This document shows, piece by piece, positions 44,101 through 63,725 of a DNA stretch of 64,000 bases. The number at the start of each line of letters is the position of its first letter. Position 1 is the first letter of the stretch. The notes under the pieces were generated by a model. That model did no database searches, was not told the origin of the DNA, and saw nothing but the letters and a program-made list of their open reading frames with translations. The position numbers and the translations under genes were made by a program. The DNA is taken from assembly GCA_945859605.1 (NCBI GenBank), contig OX243812.1, positions 2,777,259 through 2,841,258 on the forward strand, read 5' to 3'. The DNA is from Lumbricus rubellus (taxonomy: Eukaryota; Annelida; Clitellata; Crassiclitellata; Lumbricidae).

Positions 44101-46572
44101 GCGCCTGTAAAATGAGAGTTAGGACATAATACATGTAAGGTTGTCCTGCATGGTGGACATTGGACATGCCAGGGCTTTTTAACGTGCAGTTGTACACAAA
44201 ATGTGCAGTTCTAAATGGATTTGTGCAGTTGTAGAAGCACTTCTGTGCAGTTAAAGCTAGCAAAAAATGGATATTGTCCTCCGATTGGAAGTAATTTACC
44301 ATGGAGAATGGAAAGGAAAATAACGAATTGTGCAGTTCTGAAAATTCCTTAAAAACAGCCCTGGTCCGACACTCAGTTAATTCCCCTCATTGCAAGCTTG
44401 ACATCATCTGTTACCGCTATAGCAGGCAATTCCATTCAGACTTGTAGGCTGGAATTAATTAGCACTTGGAAATTGGAGAGGGAAAAAGTTGGTATAACAA
44501 ACAGATTTAAAATAATGATGATGATCACATTATGAATGTCGTTATTATCTTAATTTTTTGGTGCACCAATTTTTTCTATTTATATGATTTACGATCTGAG
44601 CCAATGTTGTAGAGAAATACGTTAGGGTTGTTGCAGTAAGCTTATACTAACGTCTGATACATAGATTGGCGTTATTCGAGTCGAGATAGTGGCCCGGAGC
44701 ACATTGACATTGTCCGCTGATACAAGCCGTGTTTGGAACGGCGTCAAAACAGTCTCTGTCGATATCACAAGCATCACCGATTTGACCTACGAAAACATTT
44801 AACAATAACATTGTAGGCTGCATGTAATAATGTACATGGCATCAAAGCCAAGAAATCTGGACATGGATTAGCGCATTGTACGGTGAGATTGATGACTTAT
44901 CAACATACACACACATTGCAGAAATAGCATTATCGTTCATTTGCATGTCTTGTGTCATCACATTGTGATAGCGTATAGTGGCAAAAGGAAATTCAATTAC
45001 TCTACGATGATGTAACAATTATTATACAATGCAGAGGATAAAACATGTTAGAGAACGTACGTTTGATGCATTCGATACCAAGCGAGTTGTTTCTCCATCC
45101 AGAAATACAACGACAAACGCCAAGCATATTTGGTTTGGGGTTGACGTATGGCGGATCAGCTGGTACACAGGTTGAGTTTGCCACTGTGTCGTTGCATGGA
45201 CAGCAGGTATCATTGTCAATACGAAGACCGCATCGAGAACCAATGACTTTATCTACACAGAGATTAAAACAATTTCCCACTAAATTAATGACCATTATCT
45301 TCGTTCGTCGTGCTTTTCTAGTTCAGACAATCAACTGCAAAATTGCAAGCATATAGCCTATTATTTCGACGCACACATATATAGTTGGCTGCCATGATTC
45401 CGAACCACAAAATATCTTAACTGCTTATGACATTGTGTTTGTACAAACTGCAAACAGGTGACACGATACTAGACCTAGGGTTACTTGCTTGCTTATTTCC
45501 TCGCATAATATTGCTTACTTCTGTGAAACCAGTCAGTTAGTCAGTGAGTCAGACTGTCAGTTAATCACTCAACCAATGAATCGACAAATCAGACAATTAG
45601 ATCATTCATTATTTCACTTTACGTCTCCAGTCTCTCCACCATACAATGATCATCAACCAGATGCAAGTGAATTATACCACAGGACCTCATTGACATATGA
45701 TAATAAGCTTGACCAGATGGATCAGACTACAATCTACTGTACTGCACAGTAGACTAGATTAGATCCAATTGGATCAGACCTAAACATCACACAGCAGAAA
45801 AAATGAAAAGTTGGATTTAGCTATAATAGGTCTGATGAATGTGGTAAACTTACATTCGTCTGATAGATCTCCACAATCCTTGATTCCATCAAGATACCAA
45901 TCGATATTCACACAGTTTCCATATCGACATTTGAATTTCTGTCTCGACATGCATTCCGATTGGGGAGGAGCACCTGAGCATGTAACGAAGCGGAACTATT
46001 GTTTCGACAAGTATCAACACATTTATTAGCAGAAACTTAATTAATTAACATGGACACGAGGTGACAAGATGTGCACATCCGTCCTTGGAAAATTGGAACT
46101 TATTTTCTAACCTATTACTTTTATTTTTTAGCAAATTTCTTTCCTCTAGAGCAGCAGTGACAGGCTACTTACATGTATGGTACAATAGGTGAAACTGAAA
46201 CATTTAGCCTACAAGTAGGTCGCTGTAGGACCTCTATACAAAATACCTACGCTCTTAATTGCCTGCTCTGCATATCATAAGCTCTTGACAACAAAATGTA
46301 CCGTGAGCACGAGCAAAAAGTAGGCCTATCCGCGGGCGACTCAAAGCGTGATCTCAAAGCGTGGCTTGCCAGCGTTCCATAACTAACAAGCCGCTCAATC
46401 AAAGATACTTTAGTTAATTAACTGCAATTATCCAAGGTAGCTGCATGTAATTAACCTTCGTCCGAATTGTCTCCACAATCGTTGACGGTATTGTTGACCA
46501 AGGTTTTTGCAATACAGGTACGTCCGTCCATACAGGTGAACTGATCAGGTTGACAGACTGCAGTCACAGCAG
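38121..46572 (-). CDS. Type I membrane protein with two LDLa modules and about 12 EGF/EB-like repeats (eleven exons)
   Basis: Minus-strand exons, 5' to 3': 46572-46456, 45973-45854, 45252-45061, 44786-44652, 43598-43467, 42670-41850, 41272-40867, 40051-40036, 39288-39254, 38660-38570, 38289-38121. Every junction keeps frame, giving at least 744 residues. The first two exons each encode an LDL-receptor class A module (CGDNSDE, CGDLSDE). Exons 3-7 encode about 12 six-cysteine repeats of the form DxCxxDxxCxxxxxxSxCxxGxCxCxxGF. Six are in the 821-bp exon and three in the 406-bp exon. Micro-exons of 16 and 35 bp lead to a single membrane helix (FIGLFVATLLASIVLVVIIC) and a basic cytoplasmic tail starting CRKKLKKRLR. 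A cell-surface receptor or adhesion protein is inferred. The signal-peptide exon is not identified; candidates lie at 47897-50284. Confidence 0.85.
40036..40051 (-). other. 16-bp micro-exon of the LDLa/EGF gene
   Basis: ATCGCACAGGAGATTG lies between CTTCTTGCTTAG and GTAAGTGTG. It takes the reading from phase 1 to phase 2. With the 35-bp exon at 39288-39254 it completes a cysteine codon (TG+C) and then a valine codon (G+TT), giving SDRTGDCVSPALCTVWCLV just before the membrane helix. Confidence 0.65.
41340..41700. repeat. Degenerate GGAT/GAAT tetranucleotide region
   Basis: GATGGATGAATG-type repeats fill part of the intron between the 406-bp and 821-bp exons. The long open frame on the minus strand that runs into the upstream exon is only intron read-through. 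Confidence 0.8.
44170..44363. repeat. CAGGGCT-ended MITE, 194 bp
   Basis: CAGGGCTTTTTAACGTGCAG at the left is balanced by CTTAAAAACAGCCCTG at the right. Repeated TGTGCAGTT motifs lie inside. No exact flanking duplication is visible. It lies in an intron of the LDLa/EGF gene and is related to 6827-7100. Confidence 0.65.
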
Positions 46573-47040
46573 CTGAGGTAAACAACAGAGAAGTGAATAC
46601 ACGGATTGTAGCCGATCGATTGAACCAGTTGAAGAATAATTATTGATAATATTTTAAATTACTAGTGTGCTGTTGGGTTTGGTTTCTGTTTTCAGATGTT
46701 GCGTATATTGAAAGATCACCATCGTCACCCTCCTACCTCATCCACTCTTGGGACTGGCACAACTCGAAAACGACGGTTGCAAGGTCTTGTGAGTCGTGAT
46801 TTAGTCTTTGCGGATGCCACAGAAATACTTGTTTTTGAAATATATTATTCAGATAATTATAATGAGCACAAATTAAATGAATAATTTTCCTGACCTGGCA
46901 GGAGAAAGGAAGTAAGTAAGATCGCACTGAATGGCAACAGTCTCCAGGGTCGCTTCATTTTCTCTCTGAAATTCTTATTTAATCTGACAGCGAAACAGAA
47001 ATACACAAAATACTAAATTGAGTGATGAAAATAATGATAC

Positions 47041-47133
<93 letters not shown>

Positions 47134-47896
47134 TTACATTATATAGAAATAATAGTAATAATAACAACAGTTACAGTTATGATAATGGCAAATTTAACCA
47201 AAACACAAGAATCGTATGCTATCCATTCAGCTCAAGCATAGCAACATCTATAGAACTGAGTTAGACAGCAGACAGGTTAAGTCTAATCAATCCATGTCTG
47301 AACCTGCATCTCTTTGCATCACTTACCTAAGGCCCAACAGCTTCAACAGACACCGGCACCTTAAAAATACCCAACCTTTGCAAAAACCATCGAACCTAAA
47401 ACACCCAATGAAAACTATTTAGTGAATCTCATTGCTGCCTGCGATGTGATGCTAAGCCAACAAAATAAGTTGAGCTTAAAGGCAACGATAATTATTATGC
47501 AATGCAATGCAATGCAAAACTATGTGAATCTATGCACGGTGAACTTATTAGGCCTGGAACATTCGAGATCTCAGGGTTATATACTGTATACGGAAGTGAG
47601 TTTTACAGTATCGAATACCAATGCAATCAAAATTATTATGAGTTTTTACATAAGCTTATGAGGAACAATTAATAAAACTTCTATTATTCCATTTTAATTG
47701 TAAGCATGATAATAGTGCTTACAACAAATATTCAAATTTTTAATTTGCAATTTTTATTTATAATTATAAATCAGGAGTTAAATTGAAAGTCAAGAAATAT
47801 ACCGTTGCATGATGAAAGGAGATCGGTTCAACGTCAATATTATTGTTCTGGTTTCATTCAGAAGAACTAATAGTCTCGTAATTTCCGGAATTTTAC
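46573..47896. other. Probable intron, with (AAT)n
   Basis: The region upstream of the first secure LDLa exon is AT-rich. A perfect (AAT)n tract lies at 47037-47128. No secure exon. Confidence 0.5.
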
Positions 47897-47956
47897 CTGA
47901 TAGATTATCAGGTGTGGAGAGCTATAGAGGAGAAATACCATAATCTGCGGCCAAAG

Positions 47957-49319
47957 CAGTGGCGTAGCTACCATGTGTGCAATGTGTGCAAAGCACACGG
48001 GCCCACGACCTCCAGGGGCCCACAGAGATTCATAAATAATTATTTTAATTAATCGAATCTAATTAGTAATTGGCATTATTTTGTGACAATTTGACAAATG
48101 TAGTTTTTGTGAACACACTTACATTACTTCTTTACTTTTATACTGATACAGTGACGGCTGTCAAACGTCGTGCTGTTGACAGGAAAAATTGTAGGCCCTA
48201 CTGAACTCCTTTTAACTTGTGCTTTTGTCTCCAGTCATGAAAAGGTCTAACATAGTTTTAAGTTGAGAACAAGAAACGAATCCTTACCATGTAGCGTAAG
48301 ATTCTTATTTCGCTGATTCGCTTTCCTATGCAAGTGCCTATGCCATAGGCCTACATTGTAGGTGTGATAAATAATTATGTCCGTCTATCTGTCACATTCG
48401 TATGTTGCAATTAAACGGTGCGCCACAGAAATCTCATAGGCTATTTGTCACAGTCATGCTGGTATATTCCGGTCATTTGCTGGATATGGTAACGGAAGTG
48501 ACCTGACATCTCCCTCAACCAGGGTGAGAATTGTTGGGGGTTGAGGTGGCGGTTAAGTCTTCTTGTCACTTTTTCACAACCAGACTCCAATCCTCATAGG
48601 CCTACCGCTCTCAACTTCTCTCAGCTCTTATCCCACAATCAGGGCACAATCGAGCACGTGTAGATCAGGGTTTTCAGCGAATGGCGTATATTTACCCCTA
48701 TTTTGCATCTGCATGGAATATTGCTAGGCCTACCTAAAATAAGTGTAGGCCTACAATAAAAATATTGCTGATCGTGTTCTTTTGGTGTGCACATTGCAAA
48801 TCATGGATGGTGGACCTGAATTGATAGATGATTGACAATTTCTGCTGAACAAAATGCTAGAAAGAAAAGATATGATGCCACAACATTGAACTAGAAGGCC
48901 TGCTAATAATTATAAGTGGATAAGTAGGCCCTATGATAATAATTATGCTAAGTGATAGATTTAAAAATCGACTAAGACATTATACCGAAGCTATAGCACT
49001 TTAGTTTATCTGTCTCATTCGTGCTGCATTCAAGTTTATTCTGTGAGTTGTGTTGCATGTGTTAGGTCTAATATCAAAATGTCATTGATTAGTTTTAGAG
49101 ATCTTGATTGCAGGCCCCCAGTCTTTCTTTGGACGCCATAGTAAAGTCCTCATCGTACGCCCAACTCCACATAAGTCAACGTCTGGCCCCCGTGTTATTT
49201 TTCTACAAATATTCTCATGCTGGTTGCATGAACACAAAATACCAGCCTAACAAGGTCAATCAGGGGCCCATATACGGAACTTCTGCACACGGGCCCATGA
49301 AAGGCTAGCTACGCCACTG
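47957..49319. mobile_element. hAT-type non-autonomous element, 1363 bp, exact 8-bp duplication
   Basis: The 14-bp ends CAGTGGCGTAGCTA are exact inverted repeats, and GGCCAAAG flanks both sides (47949-47956 and 49320-49327). Next to the ends are ACACGGGCCCA motifs in opposite orientation. The interior is AT-rich with no transposase-like frame. It lies between two candidate 5' exons of the LDLa/EGF gene. Confidence 0.93.
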
Positions 49320-49534
49320 GGCCAAAGTCAAGAGTTGTAAGAGAATCGATGGCCGCATTGGACATGATTATAGGAAAACTTACCTCTGGAACATTATCAA
49401 CAAGGCCAACAAGAACCTTTAAAGAGACAGAGAACAGTGCGAGCACTGGTGGTGGACACATTGAACACAAGTTGTGAAGCAATATCCAATTCTTTTGACA
49501 ACAATTATTTACGTTCTGTTGCGTTACGTTTTTG

Positions 49535-49737
49535 GATTGTCAAAAAACAGTTGGTGGGGGTTATTAAAAGTGATAAGCTTATAACCTTTGTTCTGTTTAA
49601 GATACTTCGATGAAATTTAGCATTTGTACGTAATTATGAATTACCTTTAATCCCGTAAAACTTGATTTGAAAAAGGTCTTATTTTGTGTCAAGATATTGG
49701 CAAAAACCGGATTACTTTTTTATGGTACACCCTGTAG
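49535..49737. repeat. Possible mariner-like end fragment
   Basis: The segment ends GGTACACCCTGTA, a terminus of the type found in Tc1/mariner elements. No left end or ORF is visible, so it is at most a truncated remnant. Confidence 0.35.
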
Positions 49738-50284
49738 ACTACACAGTAAATAACCTAGTCTAGTTTATCAGAACCCGTTGAAAGACATTTCCTTCTCAAC
49801 AGAAGATAGCATAACCCACCAATCATTGAGTTGTCTTGAAAGGCAGTGCAATACAAGACGTCTGTAGTTGAAGCAACTGTTCCTGAGACAGTTACTGTAC
49901 TTGCCCTCTCTTTAAAACAATTTCATTTCTATCCGTTGCTTAACTTTTACTGTGCATTGCCAAACACATTGAGAATCTTGAGATGCAAGCAAGACAAATC
50001 AAAATCATTCTCTCTAGGCTTCTATAACGCTCAAAGCGAGTAAGTAGACCTACATGTATATTCCTGTTGATCAATTGCTGAAATCACTTTTGACTGTAGA
50101 CATATAATAAACGAATTTGAAGTAGACACAAAAGCGACATAAGTTACGGAAGCCAGCATAATGACCAATGTATACAAAATAATGAATCATAGCAAGTGAG
50201 GCTGGTCATGTTAGAAGTAAGTTATAGCCTTCTACTTACGGATGTCATATGCACAGTCGTTATTCCTCCGAGAGATTCAGACAT

Positions 50285-51060
50285 TTTTCTGCCTACGCCC
50301 TATACCAGCAGCGGATTTCGAAATGAAGAAATCAGATACACGAGCTTCGCGGTCAGCATGCGAAACGTAGATTAAGGCAAATTAAATTGCAAATTGAAAC
50401 ACTTAATAGGTTTAACGAATCAGAGATATACTCAATGTGCGACTCGGACATGTCTAGACCCGCTCAATGAATGCAATTATGCGGGAAAGACTGAAAGAGC
50501 ATCGGTTTAGGACTACCCAATGGACACAGGTAACGATGTATTAGATCTATACTCAGAAGGATATACGGCAATCAAATGCAGGCAGCCAACGACATACATG
50601 TACTCCGAAGTAGATTTAAAACTGGCATGAACGATATTATAATCTCAGACAGATACAAAGGCACATGAATGGATACGGAAAGATACAAGCTAACAGTCTC
50701 GCACATACAGACACTCCACACACACTGTCACCCCCCCCCCCCCCCACACACACACACTGTCAAAAACTGATAGATAGGAACAAGCAAGCATACAATAGAT
50801 TATAGTCAAACATAGGCAGAACTCGACCAGACTCAGGAAGACACAGAACAAAGACACGGACACAGAAAGACATGCAGCTGTAGACAGACAAACACAAACA
50901 AACACAGATAAAAAGACAAACAGATGCACAGACAGCGAAAGCGTAAAGACAGAAAGACTCGTGTAAACCTGGATTGGTCAATTATAATTGTTGTTGATTT
51001 CTCGCTCACAGCCAACGAGAACAGCAAACACCAGAGAAGCAGACATAGACATAGTCAGAC
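50285..51060. other. Non-coding stretch with simple repeats
   Basis: A C run and (CA)n lie at 50732-50760, then diffuse CAGACA-type sequence leading into the minisatellite. No exon is supported. Confidence 0.5.
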
Positions 51061-51666
51061 AGACATGCAGACAGACAGCCAGAGAGAGACAGGCAGCCAG
51101 AGAGAGACAGGCAGCTACATGTATGCAGACAGACAAACAGCCAAAGAGAGATAGGCAGCCAGAGAGAGACAGGCAGCCAGAGAGAGACAGGCAGCCAGAG
51201 AGAGACAGGCAGCCAGAGAGAGACAGGCAGCCAGAGAAAGACAGGCAGCCAGAGAGAGACAGGCAGCTAGAGAGAGACAGGCAGCCAGAGAGAGACAGGC
51301 AGCCAGAGAGATAGGCAGCCAGAGAGAGAGAGACAGGCAGCTAGAGAGAGACAGGCAGCCAGAGAGAGACATGCAGCCAGAGAGAGACAGGCAGCCAGAG
51401 AGAGACATGCAGCCAGAGAGAGACATGCAGCCAGAGAGAGACAGGCAGCTAGAGAGAGACAGGCAGCCAGAGAGAGACAGGCAGCCAGAGAGATAGGCAG
51501 CCAGAGAGAGAGAGACAGGCAGCCAGAGAGATAGGCAGCCAGAGAGAGAGAGACAGGCAGCCAGAGAGAGACATGCAGCCAGAGAGAGACATGCAGCCAG
51601 AGAGAGACATGCAGCCAGAGAGAGACATGCAGCCAGAGAGAGACATGCAGCCAGAGAGAGACAGGC
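51061..51666. repeat. 18-bp minisatellite, about 33 copies
   Basis: Units of GGCAGCCAGAGAGAGACA, with variants ATGCAGCC, GGCAGCTA and shortened GAGATA forms. The period is a multiple of three, producing long spurious frames on both strands. Confidence 0.95.
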
Positions 51667-53906
51667 AATGGACGCGTAGTTAATTTGGTTCTGGTTAGGT
51701 GCCAGTATCTCAATGCATTTAAATCAGTGAAGAGAATGGGTGGAGGGAGTGCACATGGTAGTGGCAGGAAGTAAGTTACAGAGAGAGGCTAACCAACCAA
51801 CGGAGTGGATTGGAGAACAATATTGTAGGCCTACTGTATTGGAGCAGCTCATTGCAATTCCTGCTAAATAGGCCTATAAGAAACTTAAGCTTAGCACCGT
51901 TAGGCTTACCGCGCTTCACTAAATTTACGCGGTGAAACAAGTTTGATTTGACTGTGGCATTGGTCGGACCACACGCGTAACTTTGTAGTCCTTAACCGTA
52001 ATCACTAACTCCAGATTTATCAAACGGACTTTTCATAAAATTTATGCCAGATCGTCAGCCAATACAAAGGTTAAATGTGACGCCGGGACAAAGAACCCGT
52101 CGTTTGTCGATTCCTAGATTATTGTGGTAAAAAAATAAACGGTCAGAAACCGACATTTTGACGGGTTTTGAGATCTTTTGCCACCAAATAATGTGGGTTC
52201 TAAAACAGGCAACACGAGGCGTACTGGGACGCCGTGTGGAGAAATTCTGTTGCTCTTCTAAAGGCTGCTTGTATAATACAGGTGCACATGGAGCATTACA
52301 TTAGTTAATGGACAGGGTCCAATCATCACCTGGCTCTGAAGAGCAATCATTATAGTACGAAGACAACGTGCAAAAAGTAAGTAAGTAAAGTAAGTAACAT
52401 AATACAACTTAGCATCAAACACCATTATGTAACAGACACAAGATGTCGGTAGCGAATCAAACTGAACGCTGTCTCTTCTTGCCATTCCGTGTGTTCTTCG
52501 TTTACTCATGTTTGCTACAGATACAATCAGGTCTGATCGGTTGGAGCATTAGATAGATTTAGAGAACTGGTTTAAGAGCACTTCTGACTAGTGTGTGTAG
52601 GCTATATGCACATATGATTTATAGCCTACTCTACACAAACATTATTCCTTAATTTATAATATATAAATCTGTTCATGTAAATTTAGATGTGTGTATCTCG
52701 TGGCCGATAATTAGCCTATGTTTAAATAAGCGTCAGGATGATGGATAAGTGGATTCCCGAAATAGCCAACCAGGCATCTGTTTGTCTCCCTGACTCAACT
52801 GCATGATGTTCGATAACTCACTATTTACCGAGTTCATAGTTCGGATAGACTCACAGATAGACAGATAAACATGCATACCCACAAACAGACGGATAAAAAG
52901 GAAGAGTGAACGGAGTGATGTATTGAAACAACGCAATAATGGCATTATAATGGCAGAGTGCCAGACGAACTAGAAATCTTACTCACTAAGCCATAATTAA
53001 AGTAACAGGCAAACCATAGAGTAAGGGAGGCAAGCAATTAGGCATACAAAGCATAGAGTCAGACAGAGAAAGAGACAGACTGCAATACAAACACCGTACA
53101 TCGTATGATTTGTATCTATAGATATGTAGATATACAGAGTCTCTCGCAGGATGACTATTCAGATGAGATCACAGAACGGAAACTAAGGGGGAAAGAAATG
53201 CCTGCAAAGAATGAGAGACTGATGAGGAAAAGTCGGTTTTTTTCCCTTACTTAGTACTATGGTATAGGAAAGTCATTCCACGTGGAGGGACCAGTCACAC
53301 TGTGAAAGGCGCTATTTAAATTTAATAAAATGTATCTTTAAATTTAATACAATGCAATACAGCAAACGCCCACTGTTGGGCACGAGCAGCCCTAGTACAA
53401 CCATATAATCGCAGAGAGAGAGAGAGACAGGCAGACGAAAACGCGAACAGAGAGGCGGACAATCAAACAGGTCAGACGGTCTTACGCCACGAATCTCCAC
53501 ACGTGGCAGATAATACGAGAGAATCATCAGAGTATCGGTGCAAATGCAGAGCATGGAAAATTCGGCTAATCCAACCGTACAGGCATGAAACAGTACAGCT
53601 GGCAGGGAAGAACTGGCTGGAAAATCTGGCTGGAAAAGCTGACTGGAGAGGCTGTAAACCAGCGTACAGCAGTCTACAATCAGAGCAACTATATACTGAG
53701 GTGTACACCGTGTACCAGTCTGCTCCGTAATAACACTCTCCGTGCGGCCTATCCGCCCTGACAGCGGCGGCTGTGCGATATACTGGGCTCCGGCTGAGAG
53801 GAAAGCTACGCCGGTGTCCGGGCAAAACTCCGGAGTGCCGCTTAAAGTTGGAGTACGTTTGGAGGAGAAATTCTTTGGAAAAGAAGAAAGTCGAGGTCTG
53901 AAAAAG
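51667..53906. other. Intergenic stretch without supported genes
   Basis: No convincing exon. The frames on both strands around 53470-53800 look like chance openings just upstream of the NACA gene; its promoter may be in this part, but no core motif is clear. Confidence 0.45.
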
Positions 53907-60852
<6,946 letters not shown>

Positions 60853-63725
60853 GTCTGTCTGGCAACGGCGTCTACTTACTTACTTACCGATGGCAGCCAT
60901 CTTGACGGGCCTGCTCCGATCGAAGACATGACACACACAACGTTGTGGAACATCTAGATTAGATTCTACCAAGCGCCATCTTGTACGCAATATGCTGGTT
61001 TAGGCCGAATGCCTTTAGAATATGACATTTGTGGTCTACTGTAATAAGGCTCGATAAGTGTGCTTACCCTATTATAGAGTGAAGGGCCTAAACTGCCTGC
61101 CTCGTACCCCAGCTGCAGCTGTTCACGATAGAAGTTTAGAAGCTGTTTCGTATGCGAGACACCATAGTTAGTGCTGCTCAGTGTTCCTTTGCTGGTATGG
61201 AAAGCCTTGCCCGTCAAAATACGGTTGACCTTTTTCAGGCAAGCGATAAATGATTGTTGATTTACAAAATCAAACGAGTTGGCTGTCATGTAAATTCTGG
61301 TATTGGTTATGGTAGAGAGCGGCTTCAAAAGTCAATTCAGAAATGGGGTGATGCGGCGGAGCGACCCGCATATAAGTCATTGGTAGTCAAAAAAGGTAAA
61401 GGATGAATTCACGAGTGGGGTGCTGTTACAGTAGTCGAGCGACCCGCGGTAGCATTCTGCATTCGTTCACTTGGTCTGCTATCTAGTAGCAGTAAAAACA
61501 TTCCTCCAGAAATTAAAATGCAAATCTGTCAATATCGTGATGTTCGACCCACCTATTCGAGGTCAGAGTCAATTCGGTGGGTTAATCAAAATTTGATAGG
61601 TTTAAAAATTGTAATAATGACAATTTAGATTAGGCCTAGGCCCTATAGATGTAAAGCAACCAAATGGGGTTCAACAGCTCAACAAGGGCGTGATTTTGCT
61701 CCGTGCAGTAGTGTAGTCACTGTAGTCCAATTCTTTCATCAGTTGTCGATAGTCCAAGGGCTCGATTATCCGAAAGTTCCATATCCTGAAAGCCGTAGTA
61801 GCTTGATGGATGAAAATAATTGTTACTTAGATAGAAGTTGGATTATTAAATAATTCTTGCTTCTCTAGAAGTAGGCTACAATTGATATCAAACAATTTTT
61901 TGGAATAATTTTACGCGGTGTCGTCCAGGACTCTTTTAAACGGGCACATAGTCGAATATTGCGTCTCTGAGGAGATCCCTCAGACGTAATTTATAAACTT
62001 TTGAACATTAACAATACCGACACTGACGTCCTGATTCTGAATTAGCTGTTTTAGCAATGAACACCCAATTTTCTTGGCTGTATCCATTCCGCGCAGTTCA
62101 TACCGTTTGTTTGTCTAGTTCTAATTTAATCAGTTTCTCAAACAAATTTACGAAAGGTTAGGTAGTGGGATTAAGCAATTAATCGACCCAAAAATATTGT
62201 TTCTTATTATGGCAGCCAAGAAAGAACTTTTTGTTTTACTACGGCAAACAGACATGGTAATTTTTGCTTGAACATATACTGCATATTTTGGTGAACCTAA
62301 GAAGGATTTGATGCTATTGCATTCGACAGTTTTAGCAGTGATCAAAATGTTCAGCATTTTTGTCGACGGATTGCATAGGTTTCTCGGTCGCTTTTTATGG
62401 TCATGGTTATGGTTATATATCCTTGTCGTTTGTATGTTTAAGTAAATAGCCAAACCAGGTGAAGCTGTGTGATAGCTGAGTCATTTCTGAATTTGATTGA
62501 CACTATTTTGAATGCATTAAAGTAAGCGGTTGTTTTATAAATTTCGATACGTTGGCATAAATTTTTACTCATAATGACTTAATCATGTTTGTTGGTCTTT
62601 ACCATGGTCATCCCAATTATTGCTATCGTCAATCGTCATGAGCTTTTTCATTATCATTATCACTATTCATATTGCAAGTAATTTGCGTCTTTGGCATGCC
62701 TGGCTTTATTCTGCCGGAAAGAAGCCATTACGACAATTATTATTGTTTGGTACCATTCTTCTGTCTCGTAAATCCATTGTCTTCTCAATGTTTTTGAATT
62801 AGTTCTGTTCCCGTCCACAGATAAAAAAAATCATTCATTCTTGCAACCTTTTCAGCATTGTTTACCGCCCTGAGTGTCTGTCTAGTATTATAGATTATTG
62901 CATTGAAGCTGAACTTTTGCAGTCTCTTAATTATGGAGGTCACATGGAATTTGGTATTTGAACTTTCTCATGTAACTTCCCTGTACATACTGGGCCATTG
63001 TTTTAGCCTGTAGGCTACTTGGGTAGATAAGTTATTACAATCTTCAGCATCTTCAAGGTTTGTTAGATTTATAGTTTGACCTATACTCTGTAAAGTGCAA
63101 ATTTACTTTGTGAGCACAAAGAGGACATGTGGCCACTAGCCACCTAATTTGTGTGTTTGCTCTGTTACAGAACCATTCTGTCTGTCCTGTTAGATTAATT
63201 ATGACTCCTCGAAACTATGCAAAGATGAAGTTGCTTACGATTTATATTCTCTGATTCAATTCCTTAAATAAGGTGCAATTTCTTGAGATTTGTTTTTGGA
63301 AAATACATTATAAATGATAATTACTATTGCTAGGAATGCGTTATAGTACATGTTGTTTGCAATTGTTTAGGTTGAAAAGTTGCTTGAGATTGTTTTGTCG
63401 TTATTGTTTGGACTTCGTGTTTACGATTAATTACATTAAGTGTGTATACCTGCTACGATATAAATAAATAAATGTTTCTTCGCTTTTTATTAATTATAGG
63501 ATTGTTTATTTGTGTATTTTAATTTCTCGTGCTTTATTAAAACTGCATCGTTTACGAGTTATGCAAAAATCATGATCGTAATATTACGATAATAATCTCG
63601 AAACTTATAGAGTGTTACATGAAAGCCATGCCAACAGTACTGTTTGTAGCAGCTTACTTAAAAGCCATGCCAACAGAAGCAGCTTACTTAAAGGCCATGC
63701 TACCAGTATCTTATCTTATCTGACC
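60853..63725. other. Downstream region without supported genes
   Basis: AT-rich, no clear exon. A 120-codon minus-strand frame (61328-60966) is unlike any protein I know and lacks good splice context. Similar CGGAGCGACCCGC and CGAGCGACCCGC segments near 61355 and 61438 suggest a local duplication. 63612-63705 holds a short tandem repeat around AAAGCCATGCCAACAG. Confidence 0.4.

Larger units (their letters stand above)
47897..50284 (-). other. Candidate 5' exons of the LDLa/EGF gene
   Basis: Three short minus-strand segments have acceptor and/or donor sites and compatible phases. 50284-50240 (ATG start, MSESLGGITTVHMTS, donor GTAAGT) ends in phase 0; 49416-49384 (33 bp, VLVGLVDNVPE, donor GTAAGT) keeps phase 0; 47921-47897 (25 bp, acceptor CTCCTCTATAG, donor GTAAAA) ends in phase 1, as the first LDLa exon needs. 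The resulting N-terminus lacks a clear signal peptide, which a type I protein should have. A different first exon is therefore quite possible. Confidence 0.2.

Noticed and set aside
51115..51713. Repeated LSLAACLS frames
   Set aside because: An 18-bp minisatellite, open in several frames on both strands.
60966..61328. 120-codon minus-strand frame
   Set aside because: No recognised motif and no splice or promoter support; treated as chance or an unknown repeat.
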